In this document: one piece after another, positions 45,460 to 58,100 of the stretch
How positions within the stretch are numbered: position 1 is the first letter of the stretch
Layout of the letters: every line of letters starts with the position of its first letter
NCBI GenBank assembly: GCA_022059125.1
Contig: JAEUWY010000001.1
Location: 2,046,001 to 2,110,000, forward strand
DNA from: Corynespora cassiicola
Lineage: Eukaryota; Ascomycota; Dothideomycetes; Pleosporales; Corynesporascaceae
Direction of reading: 5' to 3'
Length of the DNA: 64,000 bases
Notes under the pieces: generated by a model
Database searches by the model: none
The model's input: the letters and a program-made list of their open reading frames with translations, nothing else
What the model was told of the DNA's origin: nothing
Translations under genes and position numbers: made by a program

Positions 45460-48426
45460 TTTCTGAAAGAGGTGGGGCGGATGGGAGGGAAGCATCGATT
45501 TATTCTTTTTCTTTCCTTCTCGTCTTATCTGAATGTAAAGTAAGAGGATACAGGCATAGTACCACAAGGAATCCCAATAGATGCAGAGGTTTCAAGCCAT
45601 CTGCACCAATTGGGAATACGTAGTCCATTCGAGGGAGTTTTACCTCTTGTCTGATAGCATGTTCCCGACCATCTCTTCCTATCAACATCCAGTATACAAT
45701 CACAGAAGTTCCTTATTTAACCGAGGGATCAAAGGGAACACCATGACACTTCATAACCAACAGATTCTTCCTCAAAAAGGCGCATGATAGGTATTGACTG
45801 GAAATTAAAAGGTCTTGTGTAGCTTCTTGTCAAACATACACCGCCTTTTCGTATCGTAGAGGGTCGAAGGAAGATGAAGGACCGATTGCACATATTGTGT
45901 GCAGATGGTTTGATGTCCAATAGAGGGTATGTTTGGATCTTTGTCATCGCATGGAACAAAATAAGGAAGCGAAAGGAGCTGCTCAGATGCGGGGTGATCA
46001 CCAAAATCGTTCCTTATGAAAGTTCAGCTGATGACAGCACGTTGGCATTGGCGTGGGAAAAACGCCATCAGTTCAAATAATTTAATCCTGTGTCACTCAC
46101 CGTCAAGGAAAGCCCAGCGACATGCCCAAGTTATCATTTTAATAGGGTAGCAACCCTCCACGCATCAACAAGGGCCTATTCTTAGGCCAGCCTTCGGATG
46201 CAGCATTCGCATGCCTTCTTTTCTGGTATAATGTATTCAATGTGATTTCCGGAATATGTATTGCCCGATAGATAATCCTTGTCTGTGACAAGCCGAGGGA
46301 GGTCAAGGTAGATGGATTACAAAGGTGATGGAGGGCCAATAGCTGAAGGTCGGGTATCACTATAATGTTATAAGCTTTCAACATAAGCAGCTTCCTCAAA
46401 GGACTTGACGTAACTATGGTGTAGATGTAACTCGTATCTTTCTATATTGATATTTTACCAAGATTCATATGATTACTTTTAAATAGAAGCGCTTGGTTGA
46501 CGGCGTACTAAGCCAGGTACCTTTGTTCGAAAGTAGTGTTACCAGATCGGAACTAGATGGAATGGAAACTAATATATGAGTTGCAGTAAAATCAAAGGTA
46601 TGTAACGAAAACAGAGAAGTCCTCCAAAATCAAGGAGGAAGTGGTAGCCTATATACTTCAACACCACATAAACTCATTGAGCGGTCAGCAATCTCATCCA
46701 GGCAACTTTTTTCCTCAGGTCTAGCGTCAAATTAAATTAGGCTGACAGTTACCAAACGCATAAGTGCACTGCCCCTGGGCTTACTACCATCACTTAAATA
46801 GCTTATCTATTTACTTGGCATGCGTATGTTCCAGGTGCAGCTTGGTGAAAAAGGCAGACACAAGCAGAGAATTGCTTCTAGCCACTTGTGACAACTTCCA
46901 AATGAGCCATGGTGCGTAACGAGACTGATGGAAGGCATTAAAAAAATTCCTGTTACTAATAATAAGGAATTTTATCTTCGAATCTCTTTACTGAGATTAT
47001 CAGGTCGTCCCTTCTTAAGACAAGGCTGAACATCGTGAGTAGACCCTAAGGCTGGGGCTGACACACAAGACGGCTGATTTATCATGTCTGTGAGTGAACC
47101 AATCACTTTACTGACCATAACAACAAAAAGGCTCATAATTGCCTCAGGATTCAAGCCACTTGGGGCAGATGTTGAGGTGTGGGAGGAAATATGTCATAGG
47201 TACAGGACGGGTCACGCGAGAAAGCCGGAAAGGGTAAGTGTTCAACAAGAGTTCATCTCAGCTCTACTAAGATAGGAACAATAGCCGAATATGTATGCCG
47301 TTCTTTTATACGAAGATAAGTTTTCATGAATGATGATTAATGGTTTTTATTGTCATACTAGCATCCTGAAGGCCGTATTATAAGCGCTGATAACCTAGCT
47401 GCGATGATAGCAGCAGCCAGTAGTTCAATTTTAAATGCACTAGAATAATTCCTATATAACACCATATACACATAGCTTATATATGTGAATATGATTAATA
47501 AAAGTATTTAGTTCAGAAGTAAACGCATATTTGGGTCTACGAGGCTTGAAAGGTAGGTACGTAGTTAGGAAGTTATTCATCACGTGATCATGAATAAATC
47601 TAGGTAATCTATACCCACCTAGGTAGGTCGGTAAGCAAGGCCGGCAAATACCAGGTGCAAAGGCGTGAACAGCGAGCTATAGCACCTAATCTTATATTGC
47701 GTAGCATCTTGGCTAGCACGCAAACAAGGCGGTGAAGTTAGCTTCCAACCAACTGATACCATGTGCAATATACCTACTAGGTAGGTATGTTCCAACCGAT
47801 GCCGGATCATTTACAGCTGCGCTTTGTTCCGATCATCTTACCTTGCCGAGTTGAGATAGATCATGCTTTGAAGGGTTTGTCTCAGTCTGTGACCGCATAG
47901 ACGCAGGACACCACCATCCCTCGAAGTATGTAAATTGAAATTGAAATTACAAAACGAGTTTGTGTCAAATATCAATATACAGACTGATAACAATGCCCTT
48001 CCACAAGAAGTCTGCGAAACCAGGGCAATACTATCAGCTTAGTACGTTTCATTCAATGCGATTTTCTAGTACAGAGAACCAGCAAAATGATTATAATTCG
48101 AGCGAATTTCCTATTATGTTTCGGTAGCTGTCGCAGTGAATGTATTCTTTTCTATATTGTTCTCAGGAAATATGGAATTATTGTATGCATGCAACAGACT
48201 GAAGGAGTCTATGTTTGAGTGATATGCCTCCCCGAAACGCCTTCTAATGCACCAATCTACTGCTTTCGAGGTCGCTGAAAAATACTGCTGCCAACCGCAT
48301 GGCACTTGACCTCGTGCTTCATCTAGAATGGCCCTTTAATGATTCGCAAGTCTTTTATTCCCCCTCCCCTCCCCCGGCTCAGAACAGTACACCTGCTGGC
48401 GCTTGATGAGATTTATATCACAGCTT
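45460..48426. other. Three-kilobase AT-rich intergenic region
   Basis: No gene recognised despite several short open frames. A motif cluster lies at 47550-47628: AGGTAGGTAC, CACGTG at 47581-47586 and ACCTAGGT at 47617-47624. A further CTAGGTAGGT occurs near 47776. Confidence 0.45.
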
Positions 48427-49493
48427 TTAGTCCTCATCATGAGACTCTTCTATGTCCCCCTCAAAAGCCTTTGGGAGGAAAATCTTTGTGTTCTCATACA
48501 CAAGGAATGTGACGACGGTAGTTGGGATGACTCGAAGGGTGTTCGGAATGACACTGGAAGTAATTAGCAAGGCTTACATCTCAGAAAGGACGAGAATCAT
48601 ACCCCTTGTAGAAGGCAAAAAACCCCTCATTCTTCCACGTCTTTCGAATCAGATCTGCCAATCCCGAGTACTTTTCAGCCGCATTGTACTGCTGCATCCG
48701 TGCTCGGATTGGCTGATATGGGTACGTGATACCACCAGCGAGCAGCTTGCTCCCCCCACTCATATAGACATAGTCCAAGTTTGTGATTTTATCCTTCCCG
48801 CCTTTCGCTTCGGCCATGCGATGTTTCATTTTCTCATAAATGGCGAACTGAACCGCGCCGTGCAACACGCCGAGGGTCGATGGAACAAAACCCGCCCATA
48901 GGCCCTTCAATCCGCGTGTCTCATACACATGCTTCATACCCGCACCCATGGATTTGTACGCGAGGGGGTGGTTTGCGCCGCGCTCGAGCATCCGAGTTTT
49001 GACGACCCAGATCGGATTTGTGCAAGCACCGGTAAGGAGTCCTATCCAGCACGCATTAGATCAGCCTACAACCTTCCACCCTGACTTCTCAGTGAGAACA
49101 CCTACCCGCAACAATACTCGCTCCAAAAAACTCGGCATAATTCAGCTTCTCCCCATGACCCCTCCTCCCCTGCAAAACATCCTTCAAATTGCGATAAAAC
49201 AGGAAATAGATCCCCCATCCGAGGCTGTTCCCCAGCATGTTGGGCCAAAGGCCGCGATACAGCGCGCGCATGCCCCCCTCATCGCGCACTACATGCCGGA
49301 ATATGCGGAACGAGTCGCCCGGGCGCGACCGCGTGGCCGAATTGAGCTGCAGCCGGTTCTTAAGCAGGTCCAGCGGGTGGACGACGAGGCAGGAGACGAC
49401 ACCCGCGCTGAAGCCGGCTACGAGTTCGACGATCGAGGGCGAGATGGTGTTGGAGCCTCGGTTGCCCTCGATTGGGGGCAGGGCGCGGACCAT
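48427..49493 (-). CDS. Mitochondrial carrier, FAD/folate transporter (FLX1/SLC25A32 type)
   Basis: Inner mitochondrial membrane carrier that imports FAD or folate. Exons 49493-49106, 49041-48603 and 48553-48427 give 317 residues, the normal carrier length. Three repeats each bear a PxxxxK/R signature: HPLDLLKNRLQ, NPIWVVKTRM (the Trp is typical of the nucleotide/FAD/folate subgroup) and TYPYQPIRARMQ. Matching GxxxG-type helices are present, such as LVAGFSAGVVSC. The N-terminus is short and lacks a presequence, as usual. The C-terminal tail is acidic (EGDIEESHDED). It is a housekeeping gene inside the AT-rich part of the window. FAD rather than folate cannot be settled from sequence. Confidence 0.92.
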
Positions 49494-50092
49494 TGTTGCC
49501 GGCGCAGAAGGGGTGTGTAGGGTGGCCAGGTTGAGGGAGAGCGGCGCATTCTCTTTCGACTGCGATTTTCCGGTTACGAAGGTCCCTTCATGGTGTGTGG
49601 ATGGGGGGGGGGTTACGGGACGAGAGGGCGCGCGGGGAAGAGGGTCATGTCACGAAGGCGGTGAAATGGCATGGTTAATGTTCAGGAGCTTGGGCCGCCT
49701 TCTGCTGCTTTGCGCGTGTGGGGGTGGACGCGAATAACGCCCGACGTCACCGATGTCTCGCCGCCACAGGGTCGGATATTTGTTCCGAGGTTGTTTGGCC
49801 TGCCATGCTCGAGGTTTTACCGTGTTTCACGAGCTCGTGATGTTTAGGGTGGCCTTCTCGTGCTCGTGATACCTTCTTGACTGTCCTCGCAGGGTATCTC
49901 ACTAACAGGTAGTTGAGATGCCTCGTCCCAGACTAGCCCAATCACGCAACAGCGACTAGTATGTATGTGGCAAGCCGATGGGCTAGAGAAAAAGCATTAT
50001 GGTATCGCTACTCTACAATCTGAACCGTCTCCCTTGTTGCAAGAACCGGGTCAAGTATTTACAGTCTTTACAAGCTACCAACAGACTCGGGT
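49494..50092. other. Intergenic region
   Basis: Promoter side of the carrier and 3' flank of the amine oxidase. A G-run lies near 49603-49612. No gene seen. Confidence 0.5.
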
Positions 50093-52302
50093 TCACTTTT
50101 GGCAGCAGCTATCCGCCTTGTTGTCTCCAAAAGCCAGCTTTGAGATCTTGTCGACTAGTGTGCTGCCCTGCTTGACGCCACTGGGCACGCTGCAGTAGCT
50201 TGGTGGAACGTCCAAGCAAGGGTTTCTCGTGAAAAAGTTCCTCGGCCTCAACAGCAGAGTCATCGGCTCAGCAGGCATGACTGGGAAATCTTCGGGTGAT
50301 GGAAAGTGCGTGATACCGAAGGTGTGCCAGAGCACAATGTCCGTGTTCGCGATGTTGGCATCGGGGTTGGCGGCAATCCAGGCTGGAATACCCTGGGATG
50401 GTTCTCCAGAAGTTTGTGGGACGTGACGCCCAGCAGGGTGGATCTGGGAATCTTCGTCTACAAATAGTCAGTACTAGATCCTTGGGAGCCGGGAAGCGCA
50501 ACTTACACTTGGTGACATGGACAGCGTGCCTGGCAAAGCCGGCACGCTTCCACACCAAACCTCCCTCCTTCGGGAGAAGCTCTGGGACCTCCCTGCTTAC
50601 CAGCTTGTATGAGACCGGCTTCTTGCTATAAGGGTTCAACTTGTTCTCGTTGCACATTTCCCAGGTTCTGCTGGTCGCGCCATTGTAGTCGCTCATGGCC
50701 TGGACAGGGTTCTCGAACTTGGTCTTCTTTGCATAGAAAGCGTTGCCGTACTTGTTCTCTGCGCTGCCAACCTCACCAGAGCCTCGGGCAGCATCGACCT
50801 GGAAAACGGTGTTATCCGGTCCATCGATATTCGGATCGACTCGGAGACAGAAGAGATGTTGGTGGTTGTGGGCGTTTACCCCGGGGTAGACCTCCGTACC
50901 CCAACCTTTGAGGTCCTCGCCTGGAAGCATTGCGTACGTGTTCAGGATACCAGTAAGCTTAATCTCTAGCTGTACGGTTCCATCCTGGTGGAAGATCCAG
51001 TACACACAATACTCGTAATTTGCGGCCGTGAAAATATGCGAAATGATGAGCTTGCGTGCACGAGTTACGGTAACGCTGTCATCTCGGAAGTCGGTGTGCT
51101 TGAAAAGGATGCCAGCATCTTCCTCGTGGATACAAATGGCGTTCTTAATGGTTGTGGCATTACCAGCCTTGTTCACAAACGCAGCATCCAGGTAGTGAAT
51201 AGCTCCCTTGCAGTCGCATCCCAAGCTCAGCGAATTCGTCATATATCCACCTCCATACTCGCCCAGGTCGAAAGCATGCTTGCGTTGATGTGGGTGATCT
51301 GGGTTTCCATATGGCACAACCATCTCCGCCAAGGACAGTCGCCAGAAGACGTCGCGCTCAGTTCCCTTGTCGTTGAAGGTGATGTTCGAGAGAACCATTC
51401 CCTCGCGATAGTTGAATCCAATGTGAAGCTTCCAATTTTGCCAACTAATGACACGGCCATCCATGGTAAACGATACGCCCTCTGGTTGAGTAATGTTGAT
51501 CGGCTTGAGGTCGGTCCTGTAACCACCCTCCTTCTCGATGGCCGCCGCATGGTAGTTATTTGGTGCTGCCCTGTTCAATGGCCGACGGACAGGAGGGATA
51601 TCAATGTGAATAATTTCTTGAGTATCAGAGTTGTAGATGGGGCAGAAATCCAGCGGGTAGCTGTATTGACTGTCATCAACATGTGGGCGGTAGTACATCA
51701 AGGCTTGTTGTAGGCGCACGTTGCTGCCAAAACGCTCATCGTAGCCAATGGTCCATGCTGCATGATATTAGCGATTTTTCATCTGAGTCGCGGGAGTTCT
51801 TACGGTCACAGTACACCTTGTGCATATCCTCTGGGGGGATTCCGAGGATACCGCACTGTTCAATGACTTTTGGGTCCTTCCTCACGATTGTCTCAACAAT
51901 TTGAAGATCTTCCATGGTGATCTAATTTTCGTCAGTAAAAACAGGGAAGCGATGATCCAAAGCCCTCACCAAGGGTTGAACGCCTTCAGTCAACTCCCAA
52001 CTGATGATCTTTCCCTCTGTCAAATCCACAATTCCATCGTAGACCTTGCTGCCCCTTCCAATGGCAACGACGTCTGCCACTCTGTTTGGTCGAGGAACGC
52101 TCTCCGGATCCTTGACCCATTTCATCATATCTGCCTTTCGCGGTTCCCACAAAGTAACAGCGTTGAAGAAAACATTACTGTGTTCTTTGCGAACAATGGC
52201 AACCGCTTGCTCGATTTCGGCTTCGGACAGAGGATCAAACGGATGAAGCGGCCCCTGGCCCATCACATGAGCAGCTGCCTGCTTAAGGCGATCAAGAGCC
52301 AT
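50093..52302 (-). CDS. Copper amine oxidase (primary amine oxidase)
   Basis: Oxidises primary amines to aldehydes with release of ammonia and H2O2, allowing amines to serve as nitrogen source. Exons 52302-51970, 51921-51804, 51757-50507 and 50457-50093 close in phase to 688 residues, typical of the family. The TPQ cofactor precursor is Tyr398 in AANYEYC. The catalytic base is Asp314 in AFDLGEYG, 84 residues earlier as in characterised enzymes. Copper ligands are the HQH of AHNHQHLF and the His of GITHFPSPEDFPVMP. GCDCKGAIHYLD is also a family hallmark. The N-terminal N2/N3-like domains start MALDRLKQAAAHVMGQG. No secretion signal and no C-terminal SKL are visible (it ends DSCCQK). All catalytic residues are present, so activity is expected. 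Confidence 0.95.
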
Positions 52303-53643
52303 TTTCAATGAATATTGAATTGAGAAAAGGAACAAAAGTTGTGATGGATAGCTTGATGGAGGAAAGAGAGGGGCCGCGCAGGGGTATTAAAGCTCAAGGA
52401 AAACAGTCAATTGAGCAAACGTGACGCGACTGACACAAAAAAAAAACTAAGAGGGCCTGTCAATTTCCCCTACCTTGACAGAACAATACAGCTATCATGC
52501 AATCATTGAAGTCCAATCCCCTCTCAAACCATTTCTGATGGTCACCGAGGGAGCTCTGTTATCGACGATAAGAGCTCCCTCGGGTTTTTTATTAGTTTCG
52601 GGTTTAGCTTACTTTGTCTCCCCACTACCACGAGCTATCCTGCAGCACAGGCGGATCGACAAGCTTTTGGAACAACTTTTCGCCGTGGAAATTCGTCAAT
52701 AGAATCGACACATCGGCACCCGCAATTTGCGATTCTCCGGAAAGTCGAGGCTTTCTACAGTGTGGGGTATTGTCAAGCTCGTCCCGATCACTCGGCTATA
52801 CCACGCTGGCAAGGTCCATGCGATATACGACGCTTATGTAGAAATAAGTGGAGCATGTATGAAGGTCTTTGATGATTGCCTACGGCAGCAGCTCCCACAT
52901 TTGACGGATTGTAACGGATTCTTCGGGGTCACTGTCCACAGATCGCACTAGAAGGCCGATAGCAGGAGAAACAAGGTCCTTGTATATGCTTGTCTCTCAC
53001 GAACCCGCTAAATACACGTACCTCAGTATTCCGCCGGATATTATAAATCAGATGTGTTCCTTTGACATCAGTTTCGTCTGCAGGAGATTCTGCAAGCATA
53101 CTGGCGTACTAGACCGATGTACCTCCAGGGCTCAATTCTCGCCAAGACTGGCCTTATACCTAGGTACTCTTACAGCAGCATCACGTGTTTTCAAACACCA
53201 GGGTCACCTGAGCAGTCCTACAACGTGTTAACCCAATGGCCCCCACAGCAACAGCCATGAGTTATGTTTTTGTGTCTATATTGATTGGTTTAGCGTGGGC
53301 TACAACCTTATATCACTACCCAGCTGCGAGCACGGATCCTGCCCCATAGTGAGACATCATTTGCCTAGGTAGATTGCAAGCTTGGAGTATAATATACGGT
53401 TCTCTCGCTATACCTTTGTACAAATTCGAATCAGGGCCTTCTTTTACATATTTTTACGGTACTATGACCGTTGGCGCAGCACACATGCAAAACTTCAGTG
53501 ATGATCCACCCAATTGGGTTTAGCTTTAGGCTCTCCTCACGACCGCTCGCCCCGAGGTCAGACTTCAAACGTTGCGCTTGCGTGTCTTACAACCTGTATC
53601 TACAACTCTACATCTTTTCTTAACCCGCGCATACACATGTCCA
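52303..53643. other. Intergenic region with hairpin and paired palindromes
   Basis: No gene recognised. Contains a strong hairpin with T-run at 52545-52590, ACCTAGGT at 53158-53165 with CACGTG at 53182-53187, and GCCTAGGTAG near 53364. Confidence 0.45.
52545..52590 (+). other. Strong inverted repeat followed by a T-run
   Basis: A 12-base arm (CCGAGGGAGCTC) pairs perfectly with GAGCTCCCTCGG. Inside it TTATCG pairs with CGATAA around a one-base loop, leaving a two-base bulge. Six T residues follow after two G. On the plus strand it looks like an intrinsic or Pol III-style terminator, but no transcript is identified upstream. Confidence 0.6.
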
Positions 53644-55125
53644 ATGGCACAGTTGAGCGACCTCCCTACAGAAATAATCGTCGAGGTACTCCGCCCTCAA
53701 AGCTCTAAAAAAGCCTAGCTCATGCCTAGTGCAGATTGTCAGCTACTTCGACCGCGTCATCAACCCCCAGGAATTTCGTGGACGGAGAGTCTGCGCCTTT
53801 CGAGAATATCAATATCTCCATGAGATCTTCAACTCCAATGAAGTAATCGCGGACTGGACAACACTCAGGAACCTCCGACTTACGTGTCACCTCCTGAACC
53901 ATGTCGCAACGCCTATTCTTTTTGGCTCCTTGCATATCACTATTAATGGATACTGGCCTACAGAAGGAAACGATACTTTTAAAATCCTCGAATCTTGCGC
54001 TCTCGGGGAAAATGATGTCGTTGTCAACGCAAAAAAGTTGCTGATCGACTTGACGGATATCGACTTTTTCAAGACCCTAGCTCATGCCGAGGATGACGGT
54101 TTGGGTTCCCTTCGCGATCGTATATTAGATGGCTTGGCGGATGCTATATGTGCACTTCCGAGACTAGAGGTACTCAGGATAGATCTGGAGTCGGTCGCAA
54201 ATAAGTGGCCAGGCGAGCGCTTCGAATTCTCATTGCAGCGCACAACACAACTCATTTCTAGTCTCGTAGATGCATTTACATCTCCTTCTCTGTCCACACA
54301 TATTACAACACTCTATCTATCCCTCTTTTGTACAAGAGACTTTGAAATAATATCTCAAAGCGCGCCTGACTTGCTTCTAGAGCGGATTCGGCACTTGTAT
54401 ATTCAGGTCGTGGATGGCACTGGACCATGGGGTAATGATGAGTACGACAGGATATACTCTTTTGCGGATGATTATATGGATGAGACTCCATACTCAAATC
54501 TGCAACAACTCTACCCGAATAGATTGCACCAACAAGGTGTCTTTGACCTGATCAAGAAGTGTAAGACACTAAGGAGCTTGGGTATCACAGGGACGCAACA
54601 TCTTGACTTGGATTCTCTGGAATGGGCCCGAGGAAAAAATGAGCTGGAAATATTATATCTGAAACGGATGCGGATCAGTGCTACGAAATGTCTCGAGATT
54701 CTTTCGCCCGGACATGCACAAGCTCTTTCCGATTTTCGTATGGAGCGTGTCCAATTTTCCGAAGTTGAGCTCAAAGATGGAGTGTGGGAAACTATATTCA
54801 AAAACTTGGAAAAGATGCCTTCGCTGCAGTTTTTCGGAGCCGAGAATCTAGACTATATGTTCATGGGAGATTCTTCGGTCTTTAGACTGGGAGGGTACGT
54901 ATTCCCGCACCTGGCTCGCACCACCCCGGTAATTGTGCTACTGACAACTCTTTAAGACCATATCTCTGGACGGAGTCATTAGAAAATATTTTGAGTATCA
55001 GGACGGGAGATAACATGGCACTACGTGCACTGTGGACGGAATTAATCAATCGTGCTGGGGGTATTGATGATTACCCAGGCAAGCCTGAAGAGTTCAACAG
55101 CGAAAGAAAGGGTGTTTTTCAGTGA
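53644..55125 (+). CDS. F-box-like / leucine-rich-repeat-like protein
   Basis: Exons 53644-53685, 53735-54894 and 54957-55125 close in phase to 456 residues. The short first exon encodes MAQLSDLPTEIIVE, joined to IVSYFDRVINPQEF. Together with LRNLRLTCHLLNHVATPILF this is the usual opening of fungal F-box proteins, which present substrates to SCF ubiquitin ligases. The rest shows irregular Leu-rich segments (RLEVLRIDLESV, LRSLGITGTQHLDLDS, LEILYLKRMRISATKCLEIL) compatible with degenerate leucine-rich repeats. The frame is intact. Substrate unknown; this is a large, fast-evolving fungal family, and the AT-rich location fits an accessory gene. Confidence 0.75.
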
Positions 55126-58100
55126 CTGATGACAATCGGGTTCAGAAAAGCGTCTAGACTGCTTAATAGTAGAGAATAGAGTTTCAACGCTGTTTTTGCG
55201 CTATTTCATCTGATGAGGTTTGATGAGGTTCGTGATATCGTTTTGGTGTTTCTCTGGTTGTTGGGACCACGCTTTCGAACTGATGATTTTTTATCTGATG
55301 TTCAGTAAATCAGACCTAATACTCTTCAGAAATACCCTCATTCGCGATTTCTTACAGCTCTCTACTATATTCTTTAAATAAACCCTTTTTATATATCTTG
55401 TATTGTTAAGACAAGGTCATAAATCTAAACGTCGCATATATTGTGTTTGGAATGTTTCTTAAAGCCCTACATTTCTTTCAGATATTTTTTATTATAATAA
55501 TGCTACCAACAATAGCGCTAGTACTCCTATTCTATTTATTTTCCTGAACTTCTGCCATCTGCTTCTCCGGGCAATGTTTAGGGGTAAACCTTGTGTGTCT
55601 GTGTGCGTTTTTGGTCTCCCTAGTCCTTGTTTTTTTTTGTTTATTTAATTTGGATCAATCTTTCTTAGTTGGTATAAACGGTAGTGTGCTTTATAACTGA
55701 ATAAGATGCTACTTTAGTTGATCACAGACGTTTTATATTCTTGCCCACAGATTCCCTAAAACTAAAAATATAATGGTAATGAAAACGATACAATAATTCT
55801 AATAATGCAGACGTAAGAAATTCAGTGAATGATAGTAGTCTACTCGTAAACAAGACATTTTTTATTTTAATTTTAATGTACTTTTCTGAGACGGGTTACT
55901 ATGTTGCTGTGGGCGACTATTACAAGTATTCATGTTAACGGTGTCACTTTCTATGCGTTAATTATTGTGTAAATTTTATCACTGGCCTGAGATTGAGGAG
56001 TTAATAATACCTCCATTCAGAGGTCGTTCAGCGTGGATAGGCTTGATTTCAGAACAGGTGTGCGAGTTTTGTTCACTGGTTGTACATACACTCGAACAAC
56101 TAAAACTGATATATTCAAGACAAACATATCGCTATATAGGCATTCATTCACGTTTATACTGCCGAAAGAACTTAATTTTTAATACTGACACAGTATTTAT
56201 CTCCTGCATGTTGGAGGCTGAGTGCAATCGTATGTTCTTGATGGTATGTCCATAGATATTAAAGTTACCCATAAGCTTCTGACGTGGTGTTTGCAATGAC
56301 TTTTTCTTCTTATGTTGAGTTGGGAGAAAGAGGTCCAACATTCTTTCATAGTTTTAAACTATAACAGTTATAACAGTCTTGACTTACAAATTTTCAGGGT
56401 AATAGCCTATGCAGTAATATCCTATTCATCTACTAACAACTACTTTGCTACACGGGACAGCAAATATTTTTTTGCAATATCAAACTTAGGAATGCCTGCA
56501 ATCTACTTTTAGCATTATTAAGGATAGATAGATGCATCTCATACATGCACCTCTGCTAGCGATCTAGTTCTAGGCAGTCACGATAACGCACTTTCTTTTG
56601 AATAGGCTAGAATTTTGCTGAGGATTGATTTTTCCCCAAGAAAAGCAACTTTGCCCCGAGCAATCCCCACAGGTCTGCTGATCTATGAGAAAATCGCGTG
56701 GTAAGTGGTCTGATACACATGCCACCTCCAGGCGTTATGAAGAATTTTTTAGGCCGCTACGAATAGCCCTCTTTGACAATTCTATTTTGAAAGTTCTAAT
56801 TACATCTTCCTGCAAAGTCTTTAGAAGAAGGATCACGAAAAAGAGGCTCGTACAGTAGTAGACTGTACATGCACGATCTTGGCCGTTGGCGCCAGCAGAC
56901 CCTTGCGAATCTCACGATAGCCGCTGGATGAATCTGTTGAACATAAGCAATACACAGTGAGCCAATGCATACATTATCCCAAGGGGGATAGTTACGATCA
57001 TCGGCCTAACGGGAGTGTCAGACACGTCACGCGATGCACCCCGAAAAAGCACATACACCGGGAACCAACCCACCGCCCTTCTGCAGGAAAATTTTCGATA
57101 GAAAATCCAGGTACGAAACACGTACGCCACAATCTGAAAAACTGCCGAGGTGAAACAAGTTTCAAGTAGCTAGCTGCCATCATCAAATTGATCTAATTTT
57201 AATCTTCCCGCATCCGCGGAAGGCGGAAGCATCATCAACACAACTCTCACCTGAGTCTGCGTTATTCTTGCATCCACGATGAAAACTGGTGTCGCAGATA
57301 AACTTCTGCCAGATCCTTGCTCAGATGCCAGATCTCGAATGCTGAAGCCGGCATTTGGTTTAAGTGATCCACATCTGATCCGCCGTTCATCAACGCCTCA
57401 GTTCGCTAACCCTTGCCTGTATCCAAAACACCATCCTTACATATTTCCACTTCTCTCAAAGCCTTGCAGCGGACTATTTTGGCCGTTTACGGTGGCTTAT
57501 AACCTTGATTTCTTGATATAGTTCACTGGTCATACAGCATTGCCTCCCAAGACACTATCCACTAGGCGCAGCGAAGTGATCTGTCTCCCGCAGGCCGTGA
57601 TCCTTCATCCCACCCTGATACTACTAGCTAGCCACTTGAAGATCTGACTTTCAGAATCGCTCCACTATCCGTTTAGCCTTACATTCCCTGATACCAGGTC
57701 ATCGCGCATCGAGAGATCCGATCTGATCCTCTGACCCTTTGACATGTCCACCATTCGCCAACGATCCGACCCTCGTCACCCTTGATACTGACCGCTATTC
57801 ACATGGTACTTGTGCATCCAACCTTGCCTTTTATCACACCGACTACTTCTCAACCAAGCTATGCAAGCCTCCCGCCTTGACTACGAGATTCTTGCCAGGA
57901 CATCCACGTCCACCATTGTATCCTTCCTAGACGATGCGACACGGGAGGAAACATCCGAGCTCTAGCCTGCCCACCCACTGTAACCTTCAATTCAAGCCCA
58001 CAAGCTTGACACTCACCTCCCGACATGGCCCCGGAAAGGCGCCCAACTCGCCGAGTGACCCGACTCCCCTAGACCTACCACTTTGCTGATCCGATCCAGA

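Noticed and set aside
51180..51192. Asp341 of HYLDAAF as the amine oxidase catalytic base
   Set aside because: Spacing to the TPQ tyrosine is too short; Asp314 in AFDLGEYG has the family spacing and context.
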